Positions 1 through 8,971 of a stretch of DNA of 64,000 bases are shown in pieces (position 1 is the first letter of the stretch; each line of letters opens with the position of its first letter). The translations under genes and the position numbers were made by a program. The notes beneath the pieces are model-generated. The model was given only the letters and a program-made list of their open reading frames with translations. It was not told where the DNA came from and ran no database searches. Source of the stretch: Amylibacter sp. (GTDB taxonomy: Bacteria > Pseudomonadota > Alphaproteobacteria > Rhodobacterales > Rhodobacteraceae); contig JAJFHZ010000035.1 of assembly GCA_021775355.1 (NCBI GenBank), positions 1 to 64,000 on the forward strand, given 5' to 3'.

Positions 1-1
1 A

Positions 2-88
2 CTTAGAATCGAATGCGGCTGGTCGCAGGAACGTTATATTACCTTGATCCAAGATATGGCCACTCGGTCTTTTGTTCAGGACCGATAA
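2..88 (+). CDS. 3' end of an unidentified gene (partial)
   Basis: An open frame enters from the left edge and stops at TAA (86-88), giving 28 residues that begin LRIECGWSQERYI. The composition is protein-like, but the piece is too short to assign to a family. It may equally be a chance open frame. Confidence 0.25.
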   Translation, partial: LRIECGWSQERYITLIQDMATRSFVQDR

Positions 89-322
89 CGTCAGAGAATT
101 GTGACCTCGGTTGCTGTCGAACGAAGGGCTAGTTTGGGCTCCAAGCAGACATCTGATGGATTTGGGCGGATGACTTTTGTGTTTTAACAAAAAAGACAAA
201 ATCTTTTAGCATTATATAGCGGGGTGCTTTACGCCCACCCGAGGTCGGGCGCGGCCCTGATGTTGGTGTTTAGGATGATCCCATCTTGCATTCCGCCCAT
301 CCTTTCAGTTAACTGACCTTAT

Positions 323-510
323 CGCAGGCGCACCTGCGTGGGGAAATCCACGACCCCCTTTAACATCTACCGAGCGGCTTTAACGAGTTCGCTCTCAGGG
401 TACTTATGTCCGGCGGACCGATGGCCGGATGGCGTGGTGCTGTACAGGGCTTCGGCCTAAAAGCCATGCTCCCCTGCCTCGGTAGAGGGGTCGTCGTGGA
501 CATCCGGCTT
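323..510 (+). other. hairpin-rich stretch, possible structured leader RNA
   Basis: About 190 nt just upstream of the XRE gene holds a chain of perfect short hairpins: CGCAGG/CCTGCG (323-338, 4-nt loop), CGTGG/CCACG (337-352), GAGCG/CGCTC (372-394), GTCC/GGAC (408-418), and a long-range 8-bp stem GCCGGATG/CATCCGGC (424-431 with 501-508). That stem encloses a TTCG-capped hairpin (447-458) and CCCCT/AGGGG (471-490). I do not recognise a known RNA family. It could be a cis-regulatory leader, an independent sRNA or a decayed mobile-element end. The remainder of 89-551 shows nothing else I can support. Confidence 0.4.
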
Positions 511-551
511 TACCAGCCCGGAATCCCCTTCATGAACCATGGAGGACAGAC

Positions 552-845
552 ATGACCAAAGCCACATTACACCAAAACAACCGGATCATCGGCAGGTTGC
601 TGCGCTCTCATAGGATAGTGCAGAGTTACAGTCAGGCCCAAGCAGGTGCGTTGCTGGGTATTTCATTCCAGCAGTTCCAGAAATATGAAAACGGCACCAA
701 CCGGATTTCAGCGGCGTCACTTCTGACACTGTCATGCGCATGGGACACGCCCGTTTCAGAGTTTTTTCCGAATGGTGAAATATCCGACCCCAAGATTGAT
801 CCCGAAGCCCCAAAAGCTGATCTGATGCTATTGCGTGACCTTTAA
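552..845 (+). CDS. XRE-family helix-turn-helix regulator
   Basis: A 97-residue protein that is almost entirely one Cro/C1-type DNA-binding domain (about residues 12-68), including the QKYENGTNRIS recognition-helix region common in alphaproteobacterial XRE proteins. It is presumably a cytoplasmic repressor or activator; its target is unknown. The start follows a GGAGGA ribosome-binding site. The gene converges with the PNPOx-like gene and their stop codons overlap by four nucleotides. The hairpin-rich stretch directly upstream may be its leader. It resembles the XRE gene of the lux insert at 54630-55046 in the HTH core but lacks that protein's longer C-terminus. Confidence 0.85.
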   Translation: MTKATLHQNNRIIGRLLRSHRIVQSYSQAQAGALLGISFQQFQKYENGTNRISAASLLTLSCAWDTPVSEFFPNGEISDPKIDPEAPKADLMLLRDL

Positions 846-1291
846 ACCTCAACCACCTCGTTATGGCCAAAGCCCTTCGTATAATCCAGCACCGAAATAA
901 CTTTTGGGTCAACGCGGATATAAGCAAGATCGGTTTCGTCGTGGGCGGGGATAAAGGATGCCAGTTGCGGGAATTTTTTAAACAACAACCCGCCGATTTT
1001 TTCTTTTTCTTCCGGATCGTCCACAAACCGTGCGGTTGCCCCCATGGACAGCCCTTCGATTTCATCCCATGTCTTATAGGCGCGGTTGATCGTCAGCGAG
1101 ACTTTATTGTTTTTGTCGATGTTAGTAGTTTTTTGCGCACTTTCGGGCGTCATGAAGTAAAGCGTCATGCCGTCATTGACGAAAGTCACTGTTGTGGCTT
1201 GCGGAAAACCATCCGCGCGTTGGGTTGCGATCGTCATGTCGTCGACATCGTTCAGAATTGCGGTGATCTGGTCTTGTAATTTCTTGTCCAT
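842..1291 (-). CDS. pyridoxamine 5'-phosphate oxidase-like FMN-binding protein
   Basis: A 149-residue split-barrel protein of the PNPOx-like (general stress protein 26) group. The pattern of a beta strand reading MTIATQRADGFPQATTV, then a LYFMTPESAQKT strand-turn and a GLSMGATARFV strand, is typical of this FMN-binding fold. Relatives bind flavin and are linked to stress or redox reactions; they are usually not the true pyridoxine-biosynthesis enzyme PdxH. It appears monocistronic, and its stop overlaps that of the convergent XRE gene. The substrate cannot be predicted from sequence. Confidence 0.8.
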   Translation of the reverse strand: MDKKLQDQITAILNDVDDMTIATQRADGFPQATTVTFVNDGMTLYFMTPESAQKTTNIDKNNKVSLTINRAYKTWDEIEGLSMGATARFVDDPEEKEKIGGLLFKKFPQLASFIPAHDETDLAYIRVDPKVISVLDYTKGFGHNEVVEV

Positions 1292-1382
1292 AATAATCTC
1301 CTGTTCAGGTTATGGCATTTAAAAGAGCATAATGCGGCAGGGTGTGCGTTGATTCAGATCAAACCGTACACCTTAGCGTGAA

Positions 1383-1874
1383 TTAGGGCCACGTAAGGGT
1401 TTTTTCTGAAAATTCGCCATCCGCACTGCTGCGGTCATAACGGATAAGTATCCCGTTATCCGTGGTTTCATATTCCACATAAAATGCCCCGACAGTGGTG
1501 TGAACGGGGCTGTCCGCGTTTTTCAGCGGCTTAAATATCTGGATTTTCTGACTGTGGGCTCCGACATGACAAATCGCTGCCAATGCAGGTGATTTTGGTG
1601 ATGATTTCAGGGTAATATCGAATATTCCGTCACGTTCGCAACCATCGTCTTCGCCTTCGCAAAACATGCATCCCGACAAATCGTAACGCCCGCGCACTGT
1701 TCCCGTGCCGGTTTCCATAACGGATAAGGCAGTATCGTAACCGCTGGAAAGTTGCCAGTGGTAGCCAGTGGCTGGGATTGTGTGATCCACATTTCTGTCA
1801 ACTGTTTCTGCAAGGGAATGATTTGTTGCGCTTAACATGATGAAGATCAGAGCCGGATATAAGAGGTTTTTCAT
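1383..1874 (-). CDS. hypothetical secreted protein
   Basis: A 163-residue protein with a clear Sec signal peptide: Lys near the N-terminus, a hydrophobic core at about 4-20 and likely cleavage after SLA-E. The mature part is rich in beta-type segments. It has a Cys cluster (CMFCEGEDDGC, about residues 69-79) and a further Cys at about 103, which suggests disulfides or metal binding in the periplasm. I do not recognise the family. It is transcribed away from the mraZ leader and stands alone. Confidence 0.65.
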   Translation of the reverse strand: MKNLLYPALIFIMLSATNHSLAETVDRNVDHTIPATGYHWQLSSGYDTALSVMETGTGTVRGRYDLSGCMFCEGEDDGCERDGIFDITLKSSPKSPALAAICHVGAHSQKIQIFKPLKNADSPVHTTVGAFYVEYETTDNGILIRYDRSSADGEFSEKTLTWP

Positions 1875-2120
1875 GATGCCCGTATTTGTTTGTAGTTACC
1901 GAATTCTTATAGCAGATTCGGCCTTGAAATAGTGAAAATATCAATGTTCTCAATATGTTCTTACGTATTCGAAAAAAATATGGTACTTTATGGGAAAATA
2001 GTTTCAAAGGTCTTTGCCTACTATATGTAGTGGTTTGCTTCACGCGCTCTACAAGTTAGGCGAAAAATTGCCTATTTTAGAATGTCTAAGACAGTTCAAT
2101 AAAATTCGATTTGGCTATTT

Positions 2121-2167
2121 CCCATAAAATATCCATAAAAAACAGTTGCGTCCCATGAATTCCCATG
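2121..2167. promoter_or_regulatory. candidate MraZ operator: CCAT repeats at about 10-bp spacing
   Basis: On the + strand CCAT cores lie at 2122, 2133, 2153 and 2163 (offsets 11, 20 and 10), the last two within exact TCCCAT repeats. Read on the - strand these are TGGGA units spaced one helical turn apart, the form of MraZ boxes known in other bacteria (direct TGGGN repeats with 5-nt spacers). The slot at 2143 is degenerate. The array overlaps the likely mraZ promoter, which fits autorepression by MraZ. Confidence 0.55.
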
Positions 2168-2173
2168 TAATAC
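2146..2173 (+). promoter_or_regulatory. putative promoter of the mraZ leader / dcw cluster
   Basis: TTGCGT (2146-2151), a 16-nt spacer and TAATAC (2168-2173) form a plausible sigma-70 promoter with a start near 2180. This would give a leader of about 247 nt before mraZ. It lies inside the candidate MraZ repeat array. Confidence 0.45.
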
Positions 2174-2179
2174 AGAATA

Positions 2180-2380
2180 CATTGATGAGGTAGGGATACA
2201 TAAAAGGGCATCAAGACCCTAGAAAACCCAAACAGGTTTCATACAGGCACCCGCCACATCCAAGAAAGATCCGACGTGGGTTGCGAGCAGACACCCCCCA
2301 AGGTGGCACCATAGTTGGACATCCCTTCTGGGACAGAACGGCGGATTGAACAGTGGCAGCAGTTCAATCCGCCGTTTCCA
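2180..2380 (+). ncRNA. upsM: UpsM-type sRNA from the mraZ 5' leader
   Basis: In Rhodobacter sphaeroides the dcw cluster is preceded by an unusually long leader that yields the abundant sRNA UpsM, of about 200 nt, by partial Rho-independent termination upstream of mraZ. Here the same architecture is visible: a promoter near 2146-2173, about 200 nt without an ORF, then a strong 15-bp hairpin (2337-2376) and mraZ 50 nt further on. The exact 5' end is inferred from the promoter and the 3' end from the hairpin. I infer homology from position and layout, not from a sequence alignment. Confidence 0.6.
2337..2380 (+). terminator. intrinsic terminator / attenuator inside the mraZ leader
   Basis: A perfect 15-bp stem, AACGGCGGATTGAAC (2337-2351) with its complement (2362-2376), closes a 10-nt loop and is followed by TTCCATTTT. 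The broken T-run suggests leaky termination, so some transcripts would read on into mraZ and the division genes. Confidence 0.7.
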
Positions 2381-2426
2381 TTTTAAGCCCGAATTTCGGG
2401 TGACGTAGTTAAGGAGGCCCGTTTCA

Positions 2427-2930
2427 GTGGCACGACGTTTTAGAGGCGAAAGCACCCACAAGGTGGATGCTAAGGGTCGGGTATCCATCCCCGCCGCCTT
2501 TCGGCGTGTTCTGGAAGAAGGTGATCCTGATTGGACAGAAGGTTTACTGCCTAATCTAATTCTGGTTTACGGCGGTAAAGGGCGTAAATTTATCGAAGGT
2601 TACACGGTTAATGCAATGGACGATGTGGATGAGCGCATTGAAAAATTGCCGCTTGGTTCAAAAGAACGCCGTATTATGGAGCACACGTTTTCAACCCAAT
2701 CTTTGCAGGTTCAGGTAGACCCGACAGGACGTTTGGTTTTGTCGCAAAAGATACGCGACAAGTTCGGGATCACCAATGAAGCTGTTTTCGCAGCATCCGG
2801 AACCACATTCCAAATCTGGGCACCGTCAGCCCACGATACCCATGCTGCACGCATGGATGAATGGTTCGATGCGCAAGAAGACGATGCTGATCCGCTGATC
2901 TTGCTGAATTCGGTATCTGTGGGGGATTAA
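2427..2930 (+). CDS. mraZ: MraZ, transcriptional regulator of the dcw cluster
   Basis: 167 residues with the two AbrB/SpoVT-type swapped-hairpin half-domains of Mra[14 protein letters not shown] near residues 14-26 and [13 protein letters not shown] near 98-110. MraZ proteins form ring-shaped oligomers, bind TGGG-type direct repeats and repress their own division/cell-wall operon. The GTG start is chosen for the AAGGAGG ribosome-binding site at 2411-2417. It is the first gene of the cluster and its stop lies 2 nt before rsmH. It probably acts on the repeats at 2121-2167. Confidence 0.96.
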   Translation: MARRFRGESTHKVDAKGRVSIPAAFRRVLEEGDPDWTEGLLPNLILVYGGKGRKFIEGYTVNAMDDVDERIEKLPLGSKERRIMEHTFSTQSLQVQVDPTGRLVLSQKIRDKFGITNEAVFAASGTTFQIWAPSAHDTHAARMDEWFDAQEDDADPLILLNSVSVGD

Positions 2931-2932
2931 CG

Positions 2933-3943
2933 ATGGCGCAGACGTTGGACACTTCTCCGTCTTCTCCGCACATTCCTGTTTTATTGGCACCTATTTTGGA
3001 TGCGGTTGGCCCTGTGCAGGGCCGTTGGTTGGACGGCACTTTTGGTGCGGGCGGTTATACCCGCGCACTTTTGGATGCAGGGGCTGAATGCGTTTATGCG
3101 ATAGATCGCGATCCCGAGGTTTTCGTGCGGGCAAAGGTCTGGTCGGGTGATTATGGTGACCGGTTGGTTTTGATCCCGGGCACATTCGGGCAGCTTGATC
3201 AATTGGCCGCAGAACATGGTGGTACACCATTAGACGGTGTGGTGCTGGATATTGGCGTGTCTTCTATGCAGATAGATCAGGCGGAACGCGGTTTTTCGTT
3301 CATGCAAGACGGCCCGCTGGATATGCGCATGTCACAGACGGGAATGACGGCGGCGGATGTGGTGAACACGGCGGATGAGGCGGTGTTGGCGGATATTCTA
3401 TATCTTTACGGTGAAGAGCGGGCATCGCGGCGCATTGCGCGACGGATTGTTGATGCGCGTAAGGTGGCACCGTTTGAGACAACAAAGCAATTGGCCGAAG
3501 TGGTCGAGGCGGCTTTGCCGCGGGCGAAACCCGGACAGGTGCACCCTGCAACACGATCGTTTCAGGCTTTGCGTATTGTGGTGAATGATGAACTGGGTGA
3601 ACTGGTGCGTGGATTAGTGGCTGCAGAAGCGGCGTTGGTTGTGGGCGGTATTCTGGCCGTTGTGACGTTTCATTCGCTGGAAGATCGCATTGTGAAACGG
3701 TTTATTCAGGCCCGCAGTGAACAGGCGCGGGCCAATCGGTATGCACCGGAACTGGCTGCAACCGTGCCGCAATTTGAAAAGATTTCGAAGAAGGCCATCG
3801 GGCCAAGTGAACGCGAGATGGCAGATAATCCGCGGGCGCGTTCGGCCAAGTTGCGCCTTGCACGGCGCACGGCCGGCCCTTCGGGAGTTGTGGATGCCAA
3901 GGCCCTTGGCCTGCCGAATTTTGATCGTATGAGGTTACAATAA
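2933..3943 (+). CDS. rsmH: 16S rRNA (cytosine1402-N4)-methyltransferase RsmH
   Basis: 336 residues, a typical RsmH (MraW) length. The N-terminal SAM-binding motif GTFGAGGYT (about 35-43) and the later [13 protein letters not shown] block identify the family. The enzyme methylates N4 of C1402 in the ribosomal P site. Its TAA stop shares one base with the ATG of ftsL, so the two are translationally coupled. Position after mraZ is the canonical dcw order. Confidence 0.97.
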   Translation: MAQTLDTSPSSPHIPVLLAPILDAVGPVQGRWLDGTFGAGGYTRALLDAGAECVYAIDRDPEVFVRAKVWSGDYGDRLVLIPGTFGQLDQLAAEHGGTPLDGVVLDIGVSSMQIDQAERGFSFMQDGPLDMRMSQTGMTAADVVNTADEAVLADILYLYGEERASRRIARRIVDARKVAPFETTKQLAEVVEAALPRAKPGQVHPATRSFQALRIVVNDELGELVRGLVAAEAALVVGGILAVVTFHSLEDRIVKRFIQARSEQARANRYAPELAATVPQFEKISKKAIGPSEREMADNPRARSAKLRLARRTAGPSGVVDAKALGLPNFDRMRLQ

Positions 3944-4284
3944 TGCGTAGTTTGTTTTATCTGGTGTGTTCCGCTTTTGTCATTGGGTTGGCCTACTGGG
4001 CCTATAAGGAAAATTACAAAACCCAAGCGTCGTTGAAAGAAGTGAAAGAATTGCAGCAGCAGATTGCACATGAAAAGGAAACCATTGCAGTTTTGAATGC
4101 GGAATGGGCCTATTTGAACCGTCCTGACCGCTTGCGTGAGCTGGTTGATCTGAATTTTGAAGATCTGCAATTGATCCCGTTGTTGCCATCGCATTTTGGT
4201 GACAGTGAAATGGTGGCTTACCCCACAACGGTATTTGACAGTATTGTTGAGCCTGTGACCGTAATCGGGGGAGCGCAACAATGA
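3943..4284 (+). CDS. ftsL: cell division protein FtsL
   Basis: A 113-residue bitopic membrane protein: very short cytoplasmic N-terminus, one membrane segment at about residues 4-21, then a heptad-rich coiled coil (ASLKEVKELQQQIAHEKETI) in the periplasm. FtsL forms the FtsQLB complex that activates septal peptidoglycan synthesis. Sequence conservation is low in this family, so the call rests on topology plus its place between rsmH and ftsI. It overlaps ftsI by 4 nt (ATGA). Confidence 0.9.
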   Translation: MRSLFYLVCSAFVIGLAYWAYKENYKTQASLKEVKELQQQIAHEKETIAVLNAEWAYLNRPDRLRELVDLNFEDLQLIPLLPSHFGDSEMVAYPTTVFDSIVEPVTVIGGAQQ

Positions 4285-6065
4285 TCCGTACACCTTTACG
4301 CCCCTTGGCGCGCGTTATCGATGCACGCAAACATGGGCAAAATCCTGATCAGATCGAAGCGGCGGAACGTGCAAAACGCAATCAGGCTGTGCATCAAAAA
4401 CTACGCAAACGCGCAGAGGGGCGATTGACCTTGCTGGGTTTGGCTTTTTTCATGGGTTTCGCTGCAATTGGTGGGAAAATGGCTATGCTGGCGGTCAGCG
4501 AACCGATGGAACCGAAATTGGCATACTCCGGTTCAAAGATATATTCACAACGTGCCGATATTACCGACAGGAACGGTGCTGTTCTGGCGACAAATCTGGT
4601 AACGACGTCGCTTTACGCGCAACCGCAAAGAATGATCAATCCGGTGCGTGCCGCTGAAAAACTGGCAAAGGTTTTCCCTGATATCAACCCTGAAAAACTA
4701 CTGAAGGATTTTACGGGCACGCGCAAATTTATTTGGGTGCGCAAGAAAATAAGCCCAGAACAACAACAGCTTGTACATGATATAGGCGAGCCGGGCTTGC
4801 TGTTCGGGCCACGTGAAATGCGGCTTTATCCCAACGGTTCACTTGCGGCCCATATTCTGGGCGGTACGGGGTTTGGCAAGGAAGATGTTCGCGCGGCCGA
4901 GTTGGTTGGCGTGGCGGGTGTCGAGAAATATTTTGACGCGCGGATGCGTGATCCGGCACAGGTGGACAAACCGCTGCAATTGTCAATTGACCTGACTGCG
5001 CAGGCAACTATGCGCCGTGTGGTTGCAGGTGGCATGAAGATCATGGACGCCAAAGGGGCGGCGGCGGTGCTGATGGATGTGCATACGGGCGAAGTGATTT
5101 CGATGGTGTCATTGCCCGATTTTGATCCAAATGAACGCCCAAGGCCACTGCTGAAGGGTGATCCGTCCGATAGCCCCTTGTTCAACCGTGCAGCCCAAGG
5201 GGTGTATGAGCTGGGCTCGACCTTTAAATTGTTTGCGGCTGCGGCATCTTTGGAAAAAGGCTTGGTGAATGAAAACGCCATGATCGACATCCGTGGGCCG
5301 ATAAAGTGGGGTAAATTCAAGATCCGTGATTTTCATAATTACGGCAAACAGTTAAGTGTGATGGACGTGATTGTGAAATCATCCAATATCGGCACGGCAC
5401 GGATGGCACAAGCTGCGGGAACGCAGACACAAAAAGAACTTTTGGGCGGGCTTGGCCTATTGCAGCCAACTGCGTTGGAATTGGTGGAAGCCACGCATAT
5501 CAAACCTTTGGTGCCAAAGAACTGGTCGGAACTGTCGACAATGACCATTTCGTATGGCCACGGAATTGCGGCAACGCCGCTGCACTTGGCATCGGCCTAT
5601 GCAACTTTGGCCAATGGTGGGCTTAAAGTGCAGCCGACTTTGTTGAAAGTTGATGCGCAGACCGCATACGGTGCACGTATCCTGAAGGATGACACGTCCA
5701 AGACCTTGATGCGTATGCTGCGTAATGTCGTGACACGCGGTACTGCCAGTTTTGGTGAGGTTAAGGGATATTCGGTAGGTGGTAAAACCGGCTCTGCGGA
5801 CAAGCCAAAACCAAATGGCGGGTATTATGACGACAAGGTGATCGCGACTTTTGCTTCAGTGTTTCCCACGGATGACCCCAAGTATGTTTTGGTACTGACA
5901 CTGGACGAGCCATCGATTCAGGCGGCAGGTGAAAAGCGACGCACTGCGGGGTGGACGGCGGTGCCAGTCACTGCTGAATTGATCACCCGTTTGGCACCTG
6001 TTTTGAATATGCGGCCAGAGGTTGCAGGCAGTGGGAAAGTTCAATACACGCAGGTAAAAAACTGA
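4281..6065 (+). CDS. ftsI: peptidoglycan transpeptidase FtsI (PBP3)
   Basis: 594 residues. A basic cytoplasmic N-terminus is followed by one membrane anchor (about 49-72), a pedestal domain, and a transpeptidase domain with the three penicillin-binding motifs: STFK with nucleophile Ser313, SSN at 367-369, and KTG at 502-504. It cross-links septal peptidoglycan with FtsW. The start overlaps the ftsL stop (ATGA). It is the usual length for alphaproteobacterial FtsI with an extended N-terminus. Confidence 0.97.
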   Translation: MIRTPLRPLARVIDARKHGQNPDQIEAAERAKRNQAVHQKLRKRAEGRLTLLGLAFFMGFAAIGGKMAMLAVSEPMEPKLAYSGSKIYSQRADITDRNGAVLATNLVTTSLYAQPQRMINPVRAAEKLAKVFPDINPEKLLKDFTGTRKFIWVRKKISPEQQQLVHDIGEPGLLFGPREMRLYPNGSLAAHILGGTGFGKEDVRAAELVGVAGVEKYFDARMRDPAQVDKPLQLSIDLTAQATMRRVVAGGMKIMDAKGAAAVLMDVHTGEVISMVSLPDFDPNERPRPLLKGDPSDSPLFNRAAQGVYELGSTFKLFAAAASLEKGLVNENAMIDIRGPIKWGKFKIRDFHNYGKQLSVMDVIVKSSNIGTARMAQAAGTQTQKELLGGLGLLQPTALELVEATHIKPLVPKNWSELSTMTISYGHGIAATPLHLASAYATLANGGLKVQPTLLKVDAQTAYGARILKDDTSKTLMRMLRNVVTRGTASFGEVKGYSVGGKTGSADKPKPNGGYYDDKVIATFASVFPTDDPKYVLVLTLDEPSIQAAGEKRRTAGWTAVPVTAELITRLAPVLNMRPEVAGSGKVQYTQVKN

Positions 6066-6080
6066 TACGGGGAATTATCC

Positions 6081-7565
6081 ATGACCCATAAAACTTTGCA
6101 AGAATTGGGTTTGACCCCGACGCACGGGGTCGGTAATGCGGATCAGGTTGTTTCCGGGGTATGTGTGGATAGCCGTGATGTGCGGACAGGTGATTTATTT
6201 GCCGCAATGCCTGGTTCGGAATTTCATGGCGGTGAATTTATCCAATATGCGTTGCGGATGCAGGCAAGTGCCGTGCTGACCGATGCGGCAGGGCTGGAGA
6301 TTGCGAAACGCGATGTGGCTGATCTGAATATACCCTTTATTATCGTTGATGACCCGCGTCTGGCTTTGGCGCAGGCAGCGGCGCGGTATTTCGGGGCGCA
6401 ACCTGCAACGATGACGGCGGTAACGGGAACAAACGGCAAAACTTCGGTTGCGAATTTTATTCGCCAGATATGGGAAGCTCTTGGGCTAAAAGCGGTGAAT
6501 TTCGGCACGACAGGTGTTGAAGGGGCCTATACCGAAGGTTTGAAACATACCACACCGGAACCGATCACACTGCACCGTTTATTGCGTCGCTTAAAAGAAG
6601 AAGGCATTACGCATGCAGCGATGGAAGCATCCAGTCACGGGCTGGAACAGCGGCGTTTGGACGGGGTTTATCTGACGGTGGGTGGATTTACCAACTTCAG
6701 TCAGGATCATCTGGATTATCACAAAAGTTTTGACGATTATTTTGCCGCAAAGGCAGGATTGTTTTCGCGGGTTTTACCCCCCGAGGGCTCGGTCGTGATC
6801 AATATTCTGGATCCCAAGGGGGTGGTATTGGTGGCAATTGCCAAAGCACGCGGTCAGGATGTTATTACACTGGGTGGCGATGATGCCGATTTGCAAATCC
6901 TGAATACGCGGTGTGATAGCACCGGGCAGGATATGCGGTTTTCGTGGCGCGGTGAGGTGCACACGGTGCGTTTGTCTTTAATCGGTGGATTTCAGGCGGA
7001 AAACGTTTTGATTGCGGCAGGCATGGTCATTGCGGCGGGGGCGCAACCGGCGGAAGTGTTTAGTGTGTTGTCGGGTTTGGAAACGGTTCCGGGGCGGATG
7101 CAATTGGCAGCGACGCGGGCGAACGGCGGAAATGTTTTTGTCGACTTTGCCCACACGCCTGATGCGCTGAAAACTGCGATAAAAGCGTTGCGCCCGCATG
7201 TTTTGGGGCGTTTGATTGTGGTTTTCGGGGCGGGCGGTGATCGTGACAGGGGCAAGCGGCCATTGATGGGTAAAGCGGCTGCGGATAATGCAGATGTCGT
7301 GTTTGTGACGGATGATAACCCGCGTTCTGAAACACCCGGCGATATTCGTGCCGAGATTATGGTGGCCTGTCCGAATGCCAATGAGTTTGGTGATCGTGCC
7401 GCGGCAATTCTGGCGGCAGTGGACACATTACAGGCAGGTGATGCGTTGCTGATTGCAGGCAAAGGGCATGAAACTGGGCAGATTATCAAGGATCAGGTCC
7501 TGCCGTTTAATGATGCGGAACAGGCCAGTATGTCGGTGGCTGCCCTTGATGGATTTGGGGTATGA
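6081..7565 (+). CDS. murE: UDP-MurNAc-L-Ala-D-Glu : meso-diaminopimelate ligase MurE
   Basis: 494 residues with the Mur-ligase three-domain layout: N-terminal UDP-MurNAc-binding domain, central ATPase domain with P-loop TGTNGKT (about 115-121), and C-terminal domain carrying DNPR (about 412-415). The DNPR motif marks meso-diaminopimelate-specific enzymes rather than lysine-adding ones. It adds the third residue of the stem peptide in the cytoplasm. The ATG lies 16 nt after ftsI and the stop overlaps murF by 4 nt. Confidence 0.97.
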   Translation: MTHKTLQELGLTPTHGVGNADQVVSGVCVDSRDVRTGDLFAAMPGSEFHGGEFIQYALRMQASAVLTDAAGLEIAKRDVADLNIPFIIVDDPRLALAQAAARYFGAQPATMTAVTGTNGKTSVANFIRQIWEALGLKAVNFGTTGVEGAYTEGLKHTTPEPITLHRLLRRLKEEGITHAAMEASSHGLEQRRLDGVYLTVGGFTNFSQDHLDYHKSFDDYFAAKAGLFSRVLPPEGSVVINILDPKGVVLVAIAKARGQDVITLGGDDADLQILNTRCDSTGQDMRFSWRGEVHTVRLSLIGGFQAENVLIAAGMVIAAGAQPAEVFSVLSGLETVPGRMQLAATRANGGNVFVDFAHTPDALKTAIKALRPHVLGRLIVVFGAGGDRDRGKRPLMGKAAADNADVVFVTDDNPRSETPGDIRAEIMVACPNANEFGDRAAAILAAVDTLQAGDALLIAGKGHETGQIIKDQVLPFNDAEQASMSVAALDGFGV

Positions 7566-8947
7566 ACGTGCTTTGGACAAGCGCCGATGCTGTTGCAGCT
7601 ACAGGTGGAAAATCCACCGTTGATTGGCAGGCAAGCGGGGTTTCAATCGATACACGTACATTGCAAAAGGGCGATCTGTTCGTGGCTTTGACCGATGTGC
7701 GCGACGGGCATGACTTTGTTGCACAAGCCCTAGACAAAGGTGCGGCGGCGGCATTGGTCGCTCATGTACCTGACGGGGTTTCTATGGATGCGCCTTTGTT
7801 GATTGTGGATGATGTTTTGCAAGCGCTAGGGGCGTTGGGGGTTGCGGCCCGCAAGCATATATCTGGTCAGGTGATCGGTGTAACGGGGTCGGTGGGCAAA
7901 ACAGGTACCAAGGAAATGTTGCGCACTGCTTTAAGCGGTCAGTACCGCATGCATGCGGCGGAAATGAGTTACAACAATCACTGGGGCGTGCCGCTGACAC
8001 TGGCACGTATGCCGCGCGATACGGAAATAGCCGTGATTGAAATCGGTATGAACCATGCGGGCGAGATCAGCCCCTTGGCCATTATGGCTGATCTGGATGT
8101 GGCCGTGATCACCACAGTGGCACCCGTGCATTTGGCCGCGTTTTCGGGGGTCGATGAAATCGCACATGCCAAGGCCGAGATTTTTGACGGTCTAAAAGCG
8201 GGTGGCACGGCGGTGTTGAATGCGGATATAGGCACGTTTCAAATATTGTGTGATGCGGCTGGGGGTGCGGATGCGCGAATTGTAACGTTTGGCGGGGCAA
8301 AAGGTGCGGATGTTCAGCTAACTGCCGCCTACGTATCCGATCAATCGACCAAAGTTGTTTTCGATCTGGTTGGTCAGAAAGTCGAGTTTATACTTGGTGC
8401 ACCCGGGGTGCATCTGGCGATGAACTCATTAGCGGTTATCGCTGCGTGTGATGCCGTAGGTGCTGATCTAAGCCAGTGCCTGAAAAATCTTGCGACATGG
8501 ACAACACCGAAAGGGCGCGGAAAACGCGAAGACGTTGTGTTGGCCAATGGTGTTTCGATTGAACTGATCGACGAGGGGTTCAATGCAAATCCAACATCCA
8601 TGGCGGCAGCTTTGGATGTTTTGGCTCAAATGCACGCAAAAGGCCGAAAGGTTGCTGTTTTGGGCGATATGCTGGAACTGGGTGAAACTGAAAAGGCATT
8701 ACATGCTGGCTTGGCGGATTTACCGGCTCTGAAAACCATGGATGTTATCCATTTAGTCGGCCCTTTAATGAAGGGGCTATATGCAGCCTTACCCGATGAA
8801 AATCGGGGTCTTTGGATTGAAACTGCGGATGTTGCAGCAACCCGGATTGTAGATTTGCTAAAGCCGCGCGATATTGTGATGGTTAAAGGGTCCAAAGGGT
8901 CTAAAGTTTCAAAAATCGTAGACGCCATCAGAAAAACAAGTGCATAA
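7562..8947 (+). CDS. murF: UDP-MurNAc-tripeptide : D-Ala-D-Ala ligase MurF
   Basis: 461 residues with the Mur-ligase ATP site TGSVGKTGTK at about 108-117, the MNHAGEI region and a conserved NANPTSM segment near residue 341. MurF completes the UDP-MurNAc-pentapeptide by adding D-Ala-D-Ala, which Ddl (17922-18833) makes in the same cluster. It overlaps murE by 4 nt, so coupled translation is expected. Confidence 0.96.
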   Translation: MNVLWTSADAVAATGGKSTVDWQASGVSIDTRTLQKGDLFVALTDVRDGHDFVAQALDKGAAAALVAHVPDGVSMDAPLLIVDDVLQALGALGVAARKHISGQVIGVTGSVGKTGTKEMLRTALSGQYRMHAAEMSYNNHWGVPLTLARMPRDTEIAVIEIGMNHAGEISPLAIMADLDVAVITTVAPVHLAAFSGVDEIAHAKAEIFDGLKAGGTAVLNADIGTFQILCDAAGGADARIVTFGGAKGADVQLTAAYVSDQSTKVVFDLVGQKVEFILGAPGVHLAMNSLAVIAACDAVGADLSQCLKNLATWTTPKGRGKREDVVLANGVSIELIDEGFNANPTSMAAALDVLAQMHAKGRKVAVLGDMLELGETEKALHAGLADLPALKTMDVIHLVGPLMKGLYAALPDENRGLWIETADVAATRIVDLLKPRDIVMVKGSKGSKVSKIVDAIRKTSA

Positions 8948-8971
8948 GGTGCAAAGAGCAGGGGAACGCGT

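Noticed and set aside
2057..2074. TAGGC-N8-GCCTA inverted repeat as a terminator or operator
   Set aside because: Only 5-bp arms in AT-rich sequence; no gene ends nearby on the + strand.
2043..2426. RNase P RNA or another housekeeping RNA upstream of mraZ
   Set aside because: An ACAGAA element is present, but the conserved RNase P core (GAGGAAAGTCC) and fold are absent; the layout fits an UpsM-type leader instead.
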